DNA of 64,000 nt from Rhizophagus irregularis (GCF_026210795.1 NC_089459.1:2170001-2234000); one strand, 5' to 3'. Positions 22,377 to 32,930 are shown, counted from the first letter of the stretch. Program-made: numbers and translations. Notes: generated from the letters alone by a model not told the origin.

Positions 22377-22895
22377 TTTATTAAAATATATTTATTAAAA
22401 TGTAAGTGTCAAGAAAGTTAAAGTTACAATTACTTAAATGAAGCTTATTTTTCAAAATCAGGGTTCGCGTTCAACACCTTTTGAAATCCAGTTACACATT
22501 CAATTCTTTTAGGGTCACGTTTTTCTTTCAAAATCAGATTCGCGTTTAATTCTTTTTTAGATTCGAATTAGTTCGCGTTTAATTCTTTTTTTAGATTAGA
22601 ATCAGTTCGCGTTTAATTCTTTTTTAGATTAGAATTAGTTCACGTTTAATTCTTTTTTTAGATTAGAATCAGTTCGCGTTTAATTCTTTTTTAGATTAGA
22701 ATTAGTTCGCGTTTAATTCTTTTTTTAGATTAGAATCAGTTCGCGTTTAATTCTTATTCACACATCCTATCATAACATTTGCGTATTCGTGTTTTTCGTG
22801 TCTTTATGATTCTGAAATCAATATAAATTTACACAAACCCTTTTCTCCTCTTTTCAATCAAAATTTTATATTTCAACTAAAATATATAAGTAATA
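22377..22895. promoter_or_regulatory. Shared divergent promoter of CACTA copy 1
   Basis: This 519-bp gap separates the divergent starts of the transposase (minus) and the accessory gene (plus). In its centre is a tandem array (22538-22755). In CACTA elements, protein-binding repeats near promoters and ends regulate expression; this role is inferred here by analogy only. Confidence 0.5.
22538..22755. repeat. 33/34-bp alternating tandem repeat
   Basis: About six to seven copies of AGTTCGCGTTTAATTCTTTT followed by TTAGATTAGAATY. Units alternate between AATT and AATC ends and between six and seven internal T residues, giving a 67-bp dimeric period. It contains CpG-bearing TTCGCG cores in an otherwise CpG-poor setting. 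Confidence 0.85.
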
Positions 22896-24170
22896 ATGGA
22901 TAGTGATCGGGAATCTAATTCTTCTTCTTCTTCCACTTCCTCTTCCTCTTCTACTTCCTCTTCCTCTTCCTCTTCCTCTTTATCTTCGTCTTCATCATCA
23001 TATAAAATGATTAAAGCAAGTATTATTTATTATAATTTATTTATTATTTCTGGTTTTTTTTATTTTATTTATGTTTGCCTATTATTTTATAGCAAGAAGT
23101 GTTTATATGGGTCGACTCAGAACTAAAAGATATCTATAAAATAGACGAAAAACTAACTTGGGTCGAACAAAAGAAGAATATAGTTACGAAGCTACTGCCA
23201 CCTCTATATAAGATTGTGAATAAAAAATACAGCATTACGAATAGAAAATTATTAAAAATGTTGTATGGACGGTGGCGTTCTAGACATCGTACAAGTAATA
23301 TCAAAAATCAAGGAGATGAAAGAGTTAAACAAAACAAGAGAAGATCAAGTAAAAATTCAAGAATGCAAGAGGTAAGTAAATATTTAATTAATATGAAATA
23401 GAATTTTAGTTAACTTTACTGCATTTTATAATTACATTATTAGAAGAAGAAAAGAAGGGCGCACGCAACAAATTACTTAATAGAGAATAAAAATAAATAT
23501 ATTCTCAGATATCCGGAGGAGGATCTAGTAAAGATTCTTAAGGATTCAGGTTACCACTCAGAAGAGTGGGAAGAAACTGATCCTGAGGAAGAATGGCCCA
23601 TTACGCAATCTGCAGTAGTTGAAGATGATGAAATTATTGAGGAAGCTATAAAACAAAAGTCATCATCAATATACATTCATAATAAATGGTGGCGTTCTCC
23701 TGCAGTATGTATAATTTTTATTTTATTTGTTTTATTTATTAAAAATATTAATAATAATTTATTTATTTAAGCTTTTGAGATTATTACACGACCGAATTGA
23801 TCCAACAGTCGAATTATTAAAAAAGAAACCATTAACTTTAAAACGTAAAAGAGCTCAATCAAGTCAATCAAGATACAATACATCTAACGTGCCACCCATA
23901 GGTGTACCAAGTTGGTGCCTTAATCAGGATGCACTTGAACAATTTAACTATTCAAATGTCAATATTCCAGTATATGACTATAATACTGATGATCAGAATA
24001 ATAGTGATAATGATATTGAAGATGAAAATAATAATGAAGAAGAAATTCAAAACAGAACAAATTCTAGTAAAAAAAAGAAAAAAAAAACCAAAAAAAGGTC
24101 AAATCAAAAAAAAATAAGAAACATAAATCAAAATAATTCTTTTTTTTATGTAATACTTGTTATAATCTAG
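22896..24170 (+). CDS. CACTA accessory protein (TnpA-like position), copy 1
   Basis: Four exons: 22896-23019, 23097-23371, 23444-23704 and 23772-24170; introns are GT-AG and short (67-77 nt). The protein is about 352 residues. It has a serine-rich N-terminus, then a conserved block with VFIWVDSELKD and LLKMLYGRWRSRHR (a helical, basic, possibly DNA-binding module). Further on are an acidic WEETDPEEEW segment, NKWWRSPA, LLHDRIDPTVELL, PSWCLNQDALEQFN, NIPVYDYNTDD and a lysine-rich tail. Copy 2 carries the same gene, same exon pattern (exon 2 is 275 nt in both) and same divergent placement, so it belongs to the transposon. By analogy with the two-gene En/Spm layout it may bind element ends; I recognise no named domain. 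No internal stop was seen, so this copy may be intact. Confidence 0.75.
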
Positions 24171-24404
24171 TCTTAAATAAGTTTACTTTATTGGATTATA
24201 TAATAAATTGAATGATTAAACTTTAGATCGAACAGATCTAATCTGATTTGATCTGCATAAAAGCTAACATTTAGCAAAACAATGTATTTTGTTATATTTT
24301 ATTTATTATAAGCTTATAAAAAATATCGAAATAGATTAATTGGAACAAAATTTTAATTAACAAACATGTAATTTCAAAATATTATTTAAATTAAAAAATC
24401 CTAC
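24171..24404. other. 3' flank of the accessory gene
   Basis: AT-rich and non-coding. The first ~50 bases weakly match the corresponding flank of copy 2 (TAAATARGTTTA), so the transposon probably ends within or soon after this interval. Confidence 0.35.
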
Positions 24405-24770
24405 ACATATCGGGTATTATATAACATATTGGTAACCAGTGTTGGAAATTCAGATTTTAAATCATGTGCAGAATGCGCACATTATTTGAAATTTTTATGT
24501 GCGCAAATTCATATGCAATGTGCGGAAATGTGTAAAATATACAAGAATGTGTCAGATATGCAAATTTTTGTGTGCGCAAAGCGCATGCAAAAATTTTTGG
24601 TCATGTGCGGAGTTTTTAAAATTTGTGCGCGCGCACACTCCGCACATTGCTGTTGGTAACTAATAATTTAGATATCGGATACCTGGTAACCAATTAGATA
24701 CATATCGGGTATATATATATGCATATTAATAACATATTAGGTATCCGATTTGATTTCTAATGTGCAAGAT
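24405..24770. repeat. GGTACC-palindrome repeat split by a hAT MITE
   Basis: The left part (24405-24436) and right part (24661-24770) contain ACACATATCGGGTAT, TTTAGATATCGGATACCTG and ATTAGGTATCCGATTTGATT, matching the element at 27.06-27.28 kb. The MITE 24437-24652 interrupts it. Confidence 0.75.
24437..24652. mobile_element. 216-bp hAT-type MITE with perfect 8-bp target duplication
   Basis: It starts CAGTGTTGG and ends ACATTGCTG. Perfect duplications TTGGTAAC lie at 24429-24436 and 24653-24660, the hAT hallmark. The subterminal parts are rich in TGTGCG/GCGCAC words, e.g. ATGTGCAGAATGCGCAC and its near inverse. The 76-codon ORF across it begins in the flank and is not a gene. Confidence 0.88.
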
Positions 24771-25003
24771 TATATATAAATACTGTATTTTCATGTGGTA
24801 CTGTCTGATATTCATTTTTGGTTACTGGAAAGCATTATTTATTGATTTATATAGCTAAGTTTATCATGCTCTTAATCTTTAGATTATCAATTATAACGTC
24901 ATGATTTTCTAAAAAATATTATAAAATAATGGTTTATTCCCCAATTTAACATTTTAACATCAATTTTTTTTTTTTTCATAAGAGTTTTTTTTAAAAAGAT
25001 AAA

Positions 25004-25796
25004 ATGTACGCGTTTTTTATTTTTTTCCTACATTTTTTTATTTCTATTAAAATGTACAAAAAAAACCATGAATCTAATATTGAAAAACCTGAAAAAAGTA
25101 AGACGTTTCGTCACGAAGATGAAAAAATTGAAAAAACTGATAAAAATAAGATATTGTTGTTAGAAGCTCAAAAGATCGCAAGTCAAGTTTATAAAGATGG
25201 AATAAAGGAAATTTATAAACTTACTGTTGACGCAACTTAAAAAGAATGATTCGTAAGTAAAATAATTAATATAAAAATATAAATAAAAAGAAATTCCTAA
25301 ATATAATTTTAAATATATTTTTTAGTTATGAAACAGATAAATATATTTCTTCGTTATCTCATATTAGCAATATTAGTAAGAAATTTTTAACAATTCACTT
25401 TTGAGAAAAAATGTCCTATCAATTTAGTTATTAATATAAAAATTTCCATTATATTTATTATTAGTAACAATGGCTGCCAAGCACCAACCATACCAACAAC
25501 CACAACAATTACAACAACAACCACTACAACCGTTACACCAGTCTAGTATTTATTAATTTAATACGAAATTAAAGTTTATAAATTATCTAATGACTTATTA
25601 TATAAAAATTTTTAAAATTACAAAAACAGGTGATTCATCAAAAATTTTTTGTTTATATTGCTATGGCCCACATTGGCTAGTAAATTGCCACCAAATACCT
25701 CCAAAATATAGGGGAAGTTGTATAAAGTGTTGGAAAAGTACCAGGCACCAAGCAAAGGATTGTAAATCTAATAGACAGAAAGAGCCTTGGCACTAG
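25004..25796 (+). CDS. Small spliced zinc-knuckle protein, apparent 1-nt frameshift
   Basis: Proposed exons: 25004 (or 25052)-25252, 25326-25375, 25465-25545 and 25630-25796, with GT-AG introns of 73-89 nt. The last exon has two zinc knuckles: CLYCYGPHWLVNC and CIKCWKSTRHQAKDC (CCHC type, spacing slightly off the retroviral consensus). Exon 3 has a proline/glutamine-rich run starting MAAKHQPYQQPQQ. The first exon is basic and acidic in alternation and ends KLTVDAT-stop; the frame that joins it to KKNDSYETDKY needs one base more or less near 25235. A shorter start at 25470 (MAAKHQ) gives an intact 80-residue protein over two exons. CCHC knuckles bind nucleic acid; the precise role is unknown. 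Confidence 0.6.
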
Positions 25797-26428
25797 AGCT
25801 TTTTTTTTATAATTTTTGTAAGTAAAATTTTTAAAATTATTATTACTAATTTTTTGAATCTAATTATTTAACTTTTTTCAGATCAGATCGGCTGAATTTT
25901 TTTTTTATGTTTAAGTGGGGCAGCCAATTTCTTTTTTTTTTGGGTCAGCAAAAAATTTTTTTTTCTTTAGTCCAATTGTAATTGGAACTTGATTCGTGGG
26001 GTCGAACAGTATTCTGATTGTGGTCAGATGTAAATTTTTTTTTTTAGTCCAATTGTAATTGGACTTGGTTCGAGTGGGGTCGAACAGCATTCTGATTGTG
26101 GTCAGATGTTCTTTTCGTAATATATTATAATATTCAATAATGTTTTTTTTATATTTTTTTTATCATATGAATAATTTTTAATATAATTTTTTTTTAAAAA
26201 AAAAAATAATAAAGTTTTATAAAAATTCCATATATTAGGAATTATTTTGTAATCACAATACATATTTTATTTTTAAAGGAACTTTTATATATAAAACCTA
26301 CTAAAACACGATCTTTGGCCATGTCACATAAGAAATTGATGTATTCAATATTAATGTAACATTTTTTTTAAGCAATGTACTTATAAGAATCAACATTTAT
26401 ATATATATATAGTATCAGTAAAAAAAGA
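25797..26428. other. 3' region of the zinc-knuckle gene with a 76-bp duplication
   Basis: T-rich and non-coding. A ~76-bp tandem duplication lies at about 25967-26110: TTTAGTCCAATTGTAATTGG followed by GGGGTCGAACAG and TGGTCAGATG occurs twice. CCAATTGTAATTGG is palindromic. It may be 3' UTR of the gene just upstream. Confidence 0.5.
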
Positions 26429-26730
26429 AAGAAATGTTAGTACGTTTCTTTAATATTAAAAAGAAACCCCCTCCTCCTCTATTTCTTACATTTCAAGTCT
26501 AAGTTCATTCAAAAAGTCTGAAAACCTAAAAAAAAGAAAGAAAGAAATGTTAGTACGTTTCTTTAATATTAAAAGGAAATCTCCCCCTCTATTCCTTACT
26601 ATGTTTCTTTAAAATTAACAAAAAGTTCTTCTCCCCTTCTCTATTTCTTACTACATTCCAATCCAGATTCATTCAAAATCCAGCGAAAAAAGAAGTCCCG
26701 TTATTCTACAAACAAGAGATCCAGCATTCT
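26429..26730 (-). other. Second cluster of hairpin introns of the 14-15 kb family
   Basis: On the minus strand the order is acceptor-TAG, spacer 26728-26655, intron-like 26654-26526, a 36-nt spacer 26525-26490, then an intron-like unit with donor GTAAGAAATAGAGG and no clear acceptor. Both units carry the hairpin AAGAAACGTACTAACATTTCTT (split here at the loop: AAGAAA..TACTAAC..TTTCTT), with the branch-point word TACTAAC in the loop. They also carry the GTAGTAAGAA..GAGAAGGGG donor side seen at 14827 and 14964. No through-going ORF. Confidence 0.55.
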
Positions 26731-26816
26731 AAAAAAAAGAATAAATATATATTTAAACGATCTTAAAAATTATTAATGATCAGTCAGATGACTGTCGATT
26801 AGATTTTAACCAAATA

Positions 26817-27290
26817 GAAAAATTTGTGTCACACATAGTACCTCCGATTATTAGAATTTCATACAAATATCGGTACCCGATATCTATTAGAAATATATTG
26901 GTGACTAATAGTTTAGATATCAGGGTCTCAATTTTTAGGAGTATTTTTAATGTGATAAATCGGGTACCTGATATGTAAAAATGCCCGATATATAACTGAT
27001 TAGTCACTGATATATAGGTACCCGATATGTACCTGATAGAATCGATTTTGACCAGTGATACACATATCGGATACCTGATATATATTATATAACATACTGG
27101 TAACTAATAGTTTAGATATCGGATACCTGATAATTTAACTATATTTGAAGTTTCACATTAAAAATCAAATCGGGTACCCGATATATTGTTAATATGTATA
27201 TATACCCGATATGTACCTAATTGGTTACCGATATATAGGTACCCGATATGTGTATGATAGATTCTTTTTTGACCTGTGACAGGCTGTTAC
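26817..27290. repeat. Two adjoining GGTACC-palindrome elements
   Basis: The first (about 26817-27054) ends in GATTTTGACCAGTG. The second (27055-27277) ends in TTTTTTGACCTGTG and is followed by ACAGGCTGTTACAA. Each has several ATATCGGGTACCCGATAT-type palindromes. The second is the inverted counterpart of 29458-29690. Non-coding. Confidence 0.78.
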
Positions 27291-28635
27291 AATTAGATTT
27301 ATCCTTAATTAAATATTATATATAATATTAAAGTATAATAAAATTTATTGAAAAAATAATATATTTTATTAAAATACCAGAAGTTTCTATAGTAATTTCA
27401 GTTGTAACTAAAGTATTAATTTCAGAAGTAAAAGATGCTAAATTTATTATATTATTTGTAACTAAAATATTTAATTTAATATTAAAAAGTAGTAAAACTT
27501 ATTTTAATTATAATAAAAGTATTAGCTTATGAAATTACTATTTTGATTATAAGTGAAGCATAAATAATAAATAGTAAAGTATTTTTATATCAATGTAAAA
27601 TTATGAGATGTTATTAGAAAAAAATTACCTGAAGTACTTCCAAAATCTTTTTATATTAGCTAATAGCTAGCTAAAAAAATAAACTGATTGAAAATTTTTT
27701 ATTACTTAATTTTTTACAAAATTTTTTTTTTATTTATTATTTTTTTATACAATATAGATGATATTAACTTGCTAGCACTAATAAGGTAAATAAATATCAT
27801 AATTAAATATTTGGAATGTTATTTATAAAGTCTTTTTAGAAAAAATAGATTAAAAATAACCAATCATTTTCATTATTTCAATTTTATTGTTTTTACTAGT
27901 ATTTATATTTACATTATTTATATAAATTATATGTTTACAATTTTTTTTTTTCAAAGTAATGCAATTTGTGAGTTTATTAATTATATATAAAAATACAAAA
28001 ACTTCTATTATACAGTATAACTAATTTATTAAAATTTTAAACCAGTTTTCCATCTATAAGATTACTCCTATACCCTACTATTACCTTATAAAATTTACTT
28101 ATATCTTTGATAGTAGCTATTGGATTATATAGGATTATTATTTTATAAGGTTTAAGTAAATACTTTTATTTACAATTTATTAAATATTTATGAATAAAGT
28201 TAAAAATATGTTTTTATCATAAATAATGCACAATTTTAAGAGTAAAATTGCAATAGATTTATTAAATATTCAAATAGGTAAAATAAAACTTATAAATGCA
28301 TTAAACATAAAATTTATATCTTTAACCAATTATTATTTGATTAAACGTTTTAATTAATCAGTTTTTAACTAGTTAAGGTTTTTTTAAATGGTTCTAATTC
28401 CTAATATAAATTACCTAATAAAAAATTTATTATTATTTTTTTTATTAACTGCAGCATATTTAAAACTTTATTAGTAAAAATAAATTCATATTATACATAC
28501 AAGTAAATACAAAAAATCTAAACTAATTTAGTAAATTTTAAACCATCACACGTCAAATGACCAAAAACAGGCAAAAAAAATGGCTAGAATTGCATAAACT
28601 ATTCACAAATTTATATAAACTATTTACAAATAGTA
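27291..28635. other. AT-rich spacer
   Basis: No gene recognised on either strand; no repeat resolved by eye. It lies at the centre of the mirror-like arrangement of repeats described in the findings. Confidence 0.45.
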
Positions 28636-28644
28636 TAGGTTAAT

Positions 28645-28695
28645 TCGCAAATAGCCAAAAACAGCCAAGAATAGCCAAGAATAGCCAAGAATAGC
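28645..28695. repeat. AATAGCCAAG minisatellite
   Basis: About four direct copies of the decamer AATAGCCAAG and variants. It overlaps a minus-strand chance ORF (28640-28978) that I do not accept. Confidence 0.7.
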
Positions 28696-28779
28696 CACTG
28701 CTTTTCACGCCATTTTTTTTGCCGATTTTTAGCATTTCAACCTGTGCATTCGTTATCTTGTTATCTTCTGATGAAGACC

Positions 28780-28925
28780 TCACGTATACACTGTCAGGTG
28801 AATATTGTGCTATGAAAATACTTTCTGCATTTACATATATATACTTATTCTTAAAAAAGATCCCTCCTTTCAGTCTTAGTAAAAAAAGTTCATAAGACCC
28901 ATTACAAAACAGAAAATAAAAAAAA
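28780..28925 (+). repeat. Dispersed repeat, copy of the 4.57 kb segment
   Basis: It shares CACTGTCAGGTGAATATTG and GTTCATAAGACCCATTACA with 4565-4700 at similar spacing. Class unknown. Confidence 0.45.
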
Positions 28926-29457
28926 GAATTTAAACAAAAAAAAATCAGGGTAAAAAAAGGATTAATATATATAGACATGATAGCGAGTACTCCTATTTAT
29001 CCCAAAAATATTATATTTAGACTAGTGATCTTAGTAAAGTCTGAATTTCAGTTAGCTGTCAAAGCCTTTTATATTTGAAATAGATTGCTTCTGTTTTCCA
29101 AAAGACTTTTTCTTCTTAGTCTGTTTACCATTACCGTCATTTTGCAAAATATTCAGATTCTTATCTTGGTTCTACTTCTAAGTAGATTATCTAATAAAAA
29201 ATTATTAAATTATTAGATTATTTAGATTATTATTAAATTATTACAGAACTCCGCTTACTTATAAGATAGGTCACCCCTAGGCCTAAGGTAAAAATCATAT
29301 ATAAAATTCTTTGCAGATCCTACTATAAAAGGAAATTTTATGTTACATTGTTATGATTTTTTTCCTTTTTAGCTAATTAACCAATAGAATTTAAGAAAAA
29401 AGTAAGGTAAAAACTATTAGTAAAGGGCTAATTTTCTATGGTGACTTTTATTATACA
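28926..29457. other. AT-rich spacer
   Basis: No gene. A slightly more GC-rich patch at 29250-29300 (GGTCACCCCTAGGCCTAAGG) has no identifiable role. Confidence 0.4.
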
Positions 29458-29695
29458 CAGGTCAAAAAATGATCTATCTCACACATATCAGGTACCTATA
29501 TATCGGTGACTAATTAGGTACATATCGGGCATTTTTACATATTAACAACATATCGAATACCCGATTTGTCACATAATGCGCAAATTTCAAATACGGTTAA
29601 AAAAATGTAAATTACTAAGTGTCCGATATCCAAACTATTAGTCACCGATCCGTTATCTAATATATATCGGTCACCGATATTTGTACGATCTTTAA
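29458..29695 (-). repeat. GGTACC-type element, inverted copy of 27.06-27.28 kb
   Basis: It begins CACAGGTCAAAAAATGATCT and continues with TATATCGGTGACTAATTAGG and ATACCCGATTTGTCACATAA. It aligns along most of its length with the reverse complement of 27055-27277. It lacks a clean opposite terminus. Confidence 0.75.
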
Positions 29696-30201
29696 AAAAA
29701 ATTTGTGTGTTTATTTAATATTATCGTAGTGCGGCCAGAGAATACCTAAACTTCAAACCCGTTATCAAAAGCATATACAAATTATTCAAATTACCGCGAT
29801 TTTCTGAAATCCACTTATTGTAATTAAATTTCTCATGGCAAAAAAATAAATACGTTCCCCTTTTTTTCTTTGTAAACTATTACACTGAATTTGCAAAATG
29901 GCGTATAAGGTGTATTGTACTATTACCATATTAGGAATCTTTCCATATAGCCAGGATACCTGAAAAAAAATAAATTTTAAGGAGATATTTTTTTACCCAA
30001 ATCGTAATAAAATTGTAATACAAACTAATTCCATATAAATGACGAATTTTATTTCTCCAACATCTTTAGTTCGATCGTTACCGATAAGGGTGATTATTGG
30101 TATCTTTGATTCGCGATCGACTTCTGATGGAAGTTTGATAACTGGAGGCGATCGATTCGATCATATTGAATTTGGATCCTATCTTTCAATTTAATTAATC
30201 T
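29696..30201. other. Spacer, somewhat less AT-rich
   Basis: No ORF accepted. 30060-30180 contains several CGATCG words (GATCGTTACCGATAAG, CGCGATCGACTTC), unusual for this window, and may be a 3' part of the minus-strand ORF at 30.2-30.5 kb or a fragment of another element. Confidence 0.35.
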
Positions 30202-30465
30202 TTAAAGAAATACGTAAGCCAAAATGCCTGCGCTGATCCCTGTCCTTTTGGAGTTTATAGGGTGACAATGAAGATCGGCTATTGCCCAAGTATACTCTTT
30301 ATTGATTAATTTCTTTGAGAGACATTTTCGTCGATGTGCTTTGTATGATAACAATGTTGCCTCTATAATTCTGGGCTGGATTAGAGGAAAAAGTCCTGAT
30401 TGCACCTCACCCATTTTGTCGTCAGGCACAGTCTGAAACTTCTGTTTGTAAACTTTTATTTCCAT
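30202..30465 (-). CDS. Hypothetical 87-residue protein
   Basis: This ORF stands out from the AT background by its base composition and amino-acid mix (MEIKVYKQKFQTVPDDKMGE, then SGLFPLIQPRIIEATLL and WAIADLHCHPINS). It is basic and has no predicted signal peptide or membrane segment. I do not recognise a family. Its last codon before a possible GTATTT donor is Tyr 83, and an open frame continues beyond a putative 31-nt gap, too short for a normal intron. It may be an exon of a decayed gene. Confidence 0.4.
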   Translation of the reverse strand: MEIKVYKQKFQTVPDDKMGEVQSGLFPLIQPRIIEATLLSYKAHRRKCLSKKLINKEYTWAIADLHCHPINSKRTGISAGILAYVFL

Positions 30466-31442
30466 ACCAACTGCGTGGGTTTAGGGTATATTTTATTCCC
30501 TAACCCTTAGACCTACTTGTTAGGTTAGGTAGGTTGCATTGCACTCTGTAGCCTACCTTTTTAATGAGTTTTATGGCCACGTTTGCTCATTTAAAAATGA
30601 ATTAAACAGGTTGCTATATCATTAAACACATCGCAGCCATTTGGTGATGAAGCTATAATTGTCTAATAAGGGTTCGCCCTGTCTGGCAATTTATGGTGGA
30701 TTCAAATGGATCAAATTACAAACAATAATAATTTAGTCAAATGAGAATTCCAGGAAGGAACGAGGATGCTTTGTCTAATTGAAAATATTTTTTTTATTTT
30801 ATTTTATTTTTTATATTTTTATTTTTATTTTATTTTATTTTTTTATTTTTTATTTTTCTATTTGAGATTATTCATCGTATCCTATGTTCATTCATAAATG
30901 GTATTTTCGAATATACTTATCCTTATTATCATAGCGAGTTTTCTTAAAGCGTACCTGTGGCACCTCATCTGACTTGGGAAGTGTCGCTGAATCTAAAGCA
31001 AGGTACCCGGTTAATCCTCAACTTTGGGTTATGAGTTATGATTTAAGCATATAGTAATTTAATTTGACTTACATACCAAAAACAAAAATTTGTGTATATT
31101 TTCATTTTAATTTTTTTGAAAAAATAATATTATCGTATTTAGCTCATTAATCTAATTTATCGTATGTTAATATAGAAAATTTAATTAATCAGTTTTTGAT
31201 ATCTTATTAAATACCTTATCCGTAATTAAATTGTTACTGTAATAAAGTAATCAGTACCGTAACTTGTTTATTAATAAAAAATAAACTGTAATCTATAGCT
31301 TTATCAAACCATGATATTTTAATTTAATCAATCAATTTTTAAAAAAATTAAATGAAAATGGTTGAATTCTGATTTTTATTAAAGTCTGATTAGTATTTTT
31401 TACGATAAACCTATTTAGGCAAAAGTGTAATAATTGTAAAAT
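30466..31442. other. Spacer with a probable retroelement or UTR fragment
   Basis: 30480-30760 is moderately GC-rich (TTAGGTTAGGTAGGTTGCAT, AAGGGTTCGCCCTGTCTGGC) and may be a fragment of a repeat. 30785-30860 is a T-rich low-complexity tract. 31080-31440 is plain AT-rich flank of CACTA copy 2. No gene seen. Confidence 0.4.
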
Positions 31443-32618
31443 TTATTTTTTTGATTTTTTATTTTTTGATTTAGATTTATTTTTCTTTTTTTTCCTTTTG
31501 TTGTTATTTTTGTTATTTACGACGTTATTATCAACATCATCATCGGCACCATTGTTGTCTTGAATAATGCTTTCATCAGTATCATAATCATAAACCGGGA
31601 TATTTTTGGTTAAACAGTTGAATTTTTCAAGTGCTTCTCTATTCAAACACCAGCTTGGTGCGCCGGCAGGTGGCACAGTAGCTGTTTCTGTTTTGTCTAG
31701 AACTCTTTTACATTTTAAGTTTGGTGGTTTTTTCCTTAATAACTCTACCGTTGGATCAATACGATCATGTAATAAACGTTAAAGCTTAAATAAAGAAATT
31801 AAACTATAAATTAGTGTTTATACTTTGATAAAAAATAATAAAATATACATACAGCAGGAGATCTCCACCATCTTTCATAAATATATATCGAATTTTTTTT
31901 TGTGACTACTTCTTCTTCATCATTTTCATCATCTTCATCATCTTCGTCGGTTTCCTCCTATTCTTCGGAATGGTAGCCTGAATCTTTTAAAATTTGAACT
32001 AGATCCTTTTCAGGATATCGGCAAATGTACTTATCTTTGTTTTGTATTAGGTAATTGGCCGCGTTTGTTCTTCTTTTTTTTTCTAACAATGTTAATTATA
32101 AAGCACAATATAATTAATTTAAAAAAAAACTAAATTTAATAGCTTCTGTTAATTAAATAATTTACATCCTGCATCCTTGAATTCTTCATTGCTCTTCTTT
32201 TGTTACGTTTTATTTGGGCTTCCCCTTGCTTTCTAATATTACTAACGCGATGGCGAGATCGCCAATGTCCATATAACATCTTTAATAAATCACTATTTGA
32301 GACTTTATATTTTTTATTTACAAGTTTGTAAAGTGGTGGAAGCAACTTGGTGACTATGTTATCTTTTTGCTCAGCCCATGTGAGCTCATAGTTAATACTG
32401 TATACGTCTTTTAGCTCGGAGTCGCTCCAAATAAACACTTCTTTCTGTAAAATAATAGATAAATGTAAATAGGATAAAAGCAGAAATAATATATAAAATA
32501 ATCAAATACTTGCTTTTATCGTGTTATAAGAACTTTTAGAAAAGGAAGAAGAAGAAGAGGAGAAGGAGGATGATGATGATGATGATTCATCACTAGATGA
32601 TACATTATCACTATTCAT
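31443..32618 (-). pseudogene. CACTA accessory protein, copy 2, disrupted
   Basis: Exons on the minus strand: 32618-32510, 32440-32166 (275 nt, as in copy 1), 32082-31853 and 31784-31443. It conserves the Ser-rich start, VFIWSDSELKD, LLKMLYGHWRSRHR, ERWWRSPA, LLHDRIDPTVELL, PSWCLNREALEKFN and NIPVYDYDTDE of copy 1. It is broken by TAG at 31960-31958 (TGG in copy 1), by a TAA at the second codon of exon 4, and by a frame slip in the A9 run at the start of exon 3. It is divergent from the transposase at 32931 with a 312-bp gap, the same head-to-head plan as copy 1. Confidence 0.8.
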
Positions 32619-32930
32619 TGTTACGAAGTATAAAATCTTTTTGTTATTTTGTAAAATAAAAAAATCCCGTATAAAGTAGAGATTTCAGAACGCGAGAAAG
32701 TTAATTGTGTGCAAATTTATAATAATTTCGGAGATTTCAGGATGCAGATCAAGGCTCAAAGGTAGCAACGTGTTTGCGCAATTCTCACCAGGTAAAAGTA
32801 ACGCGCTCATAAAATTCTTGTGCAATTCTTTTGTATGATAAGGATTATTAAAAGCTCGTTTCTGAACGTCTTGATTACTAACTATTAAAAGTGATAGAAT
32901 AAAAAATATATTTTATACATTTTAATAAAA
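32619..32930. promoter_or_regulatory. Shared divergent promoter of CACTA copy 2
   Basis: This 312-bp gap lies between divergent starts. It lacks the 33/34-bp tandem array of copy 1 but contains scattered AACGCG / TTGCGC words. The regulatory role is inferred from position. Confidence 0.4.

Noticed and set aside
24429-24659. Cys-rich 76-residue ORF that looks like a metal-binding peptide
   Set aside because: It spans the hAT MITE and one target duplication; the cysteines come from TGTGC words of the MITE.
28640-28978. 112-residue minus-strand ORF
   Set aside because: Low-complexity Phe-rich start and a minisatellite-encoded C-terminus; no splice or domain support.
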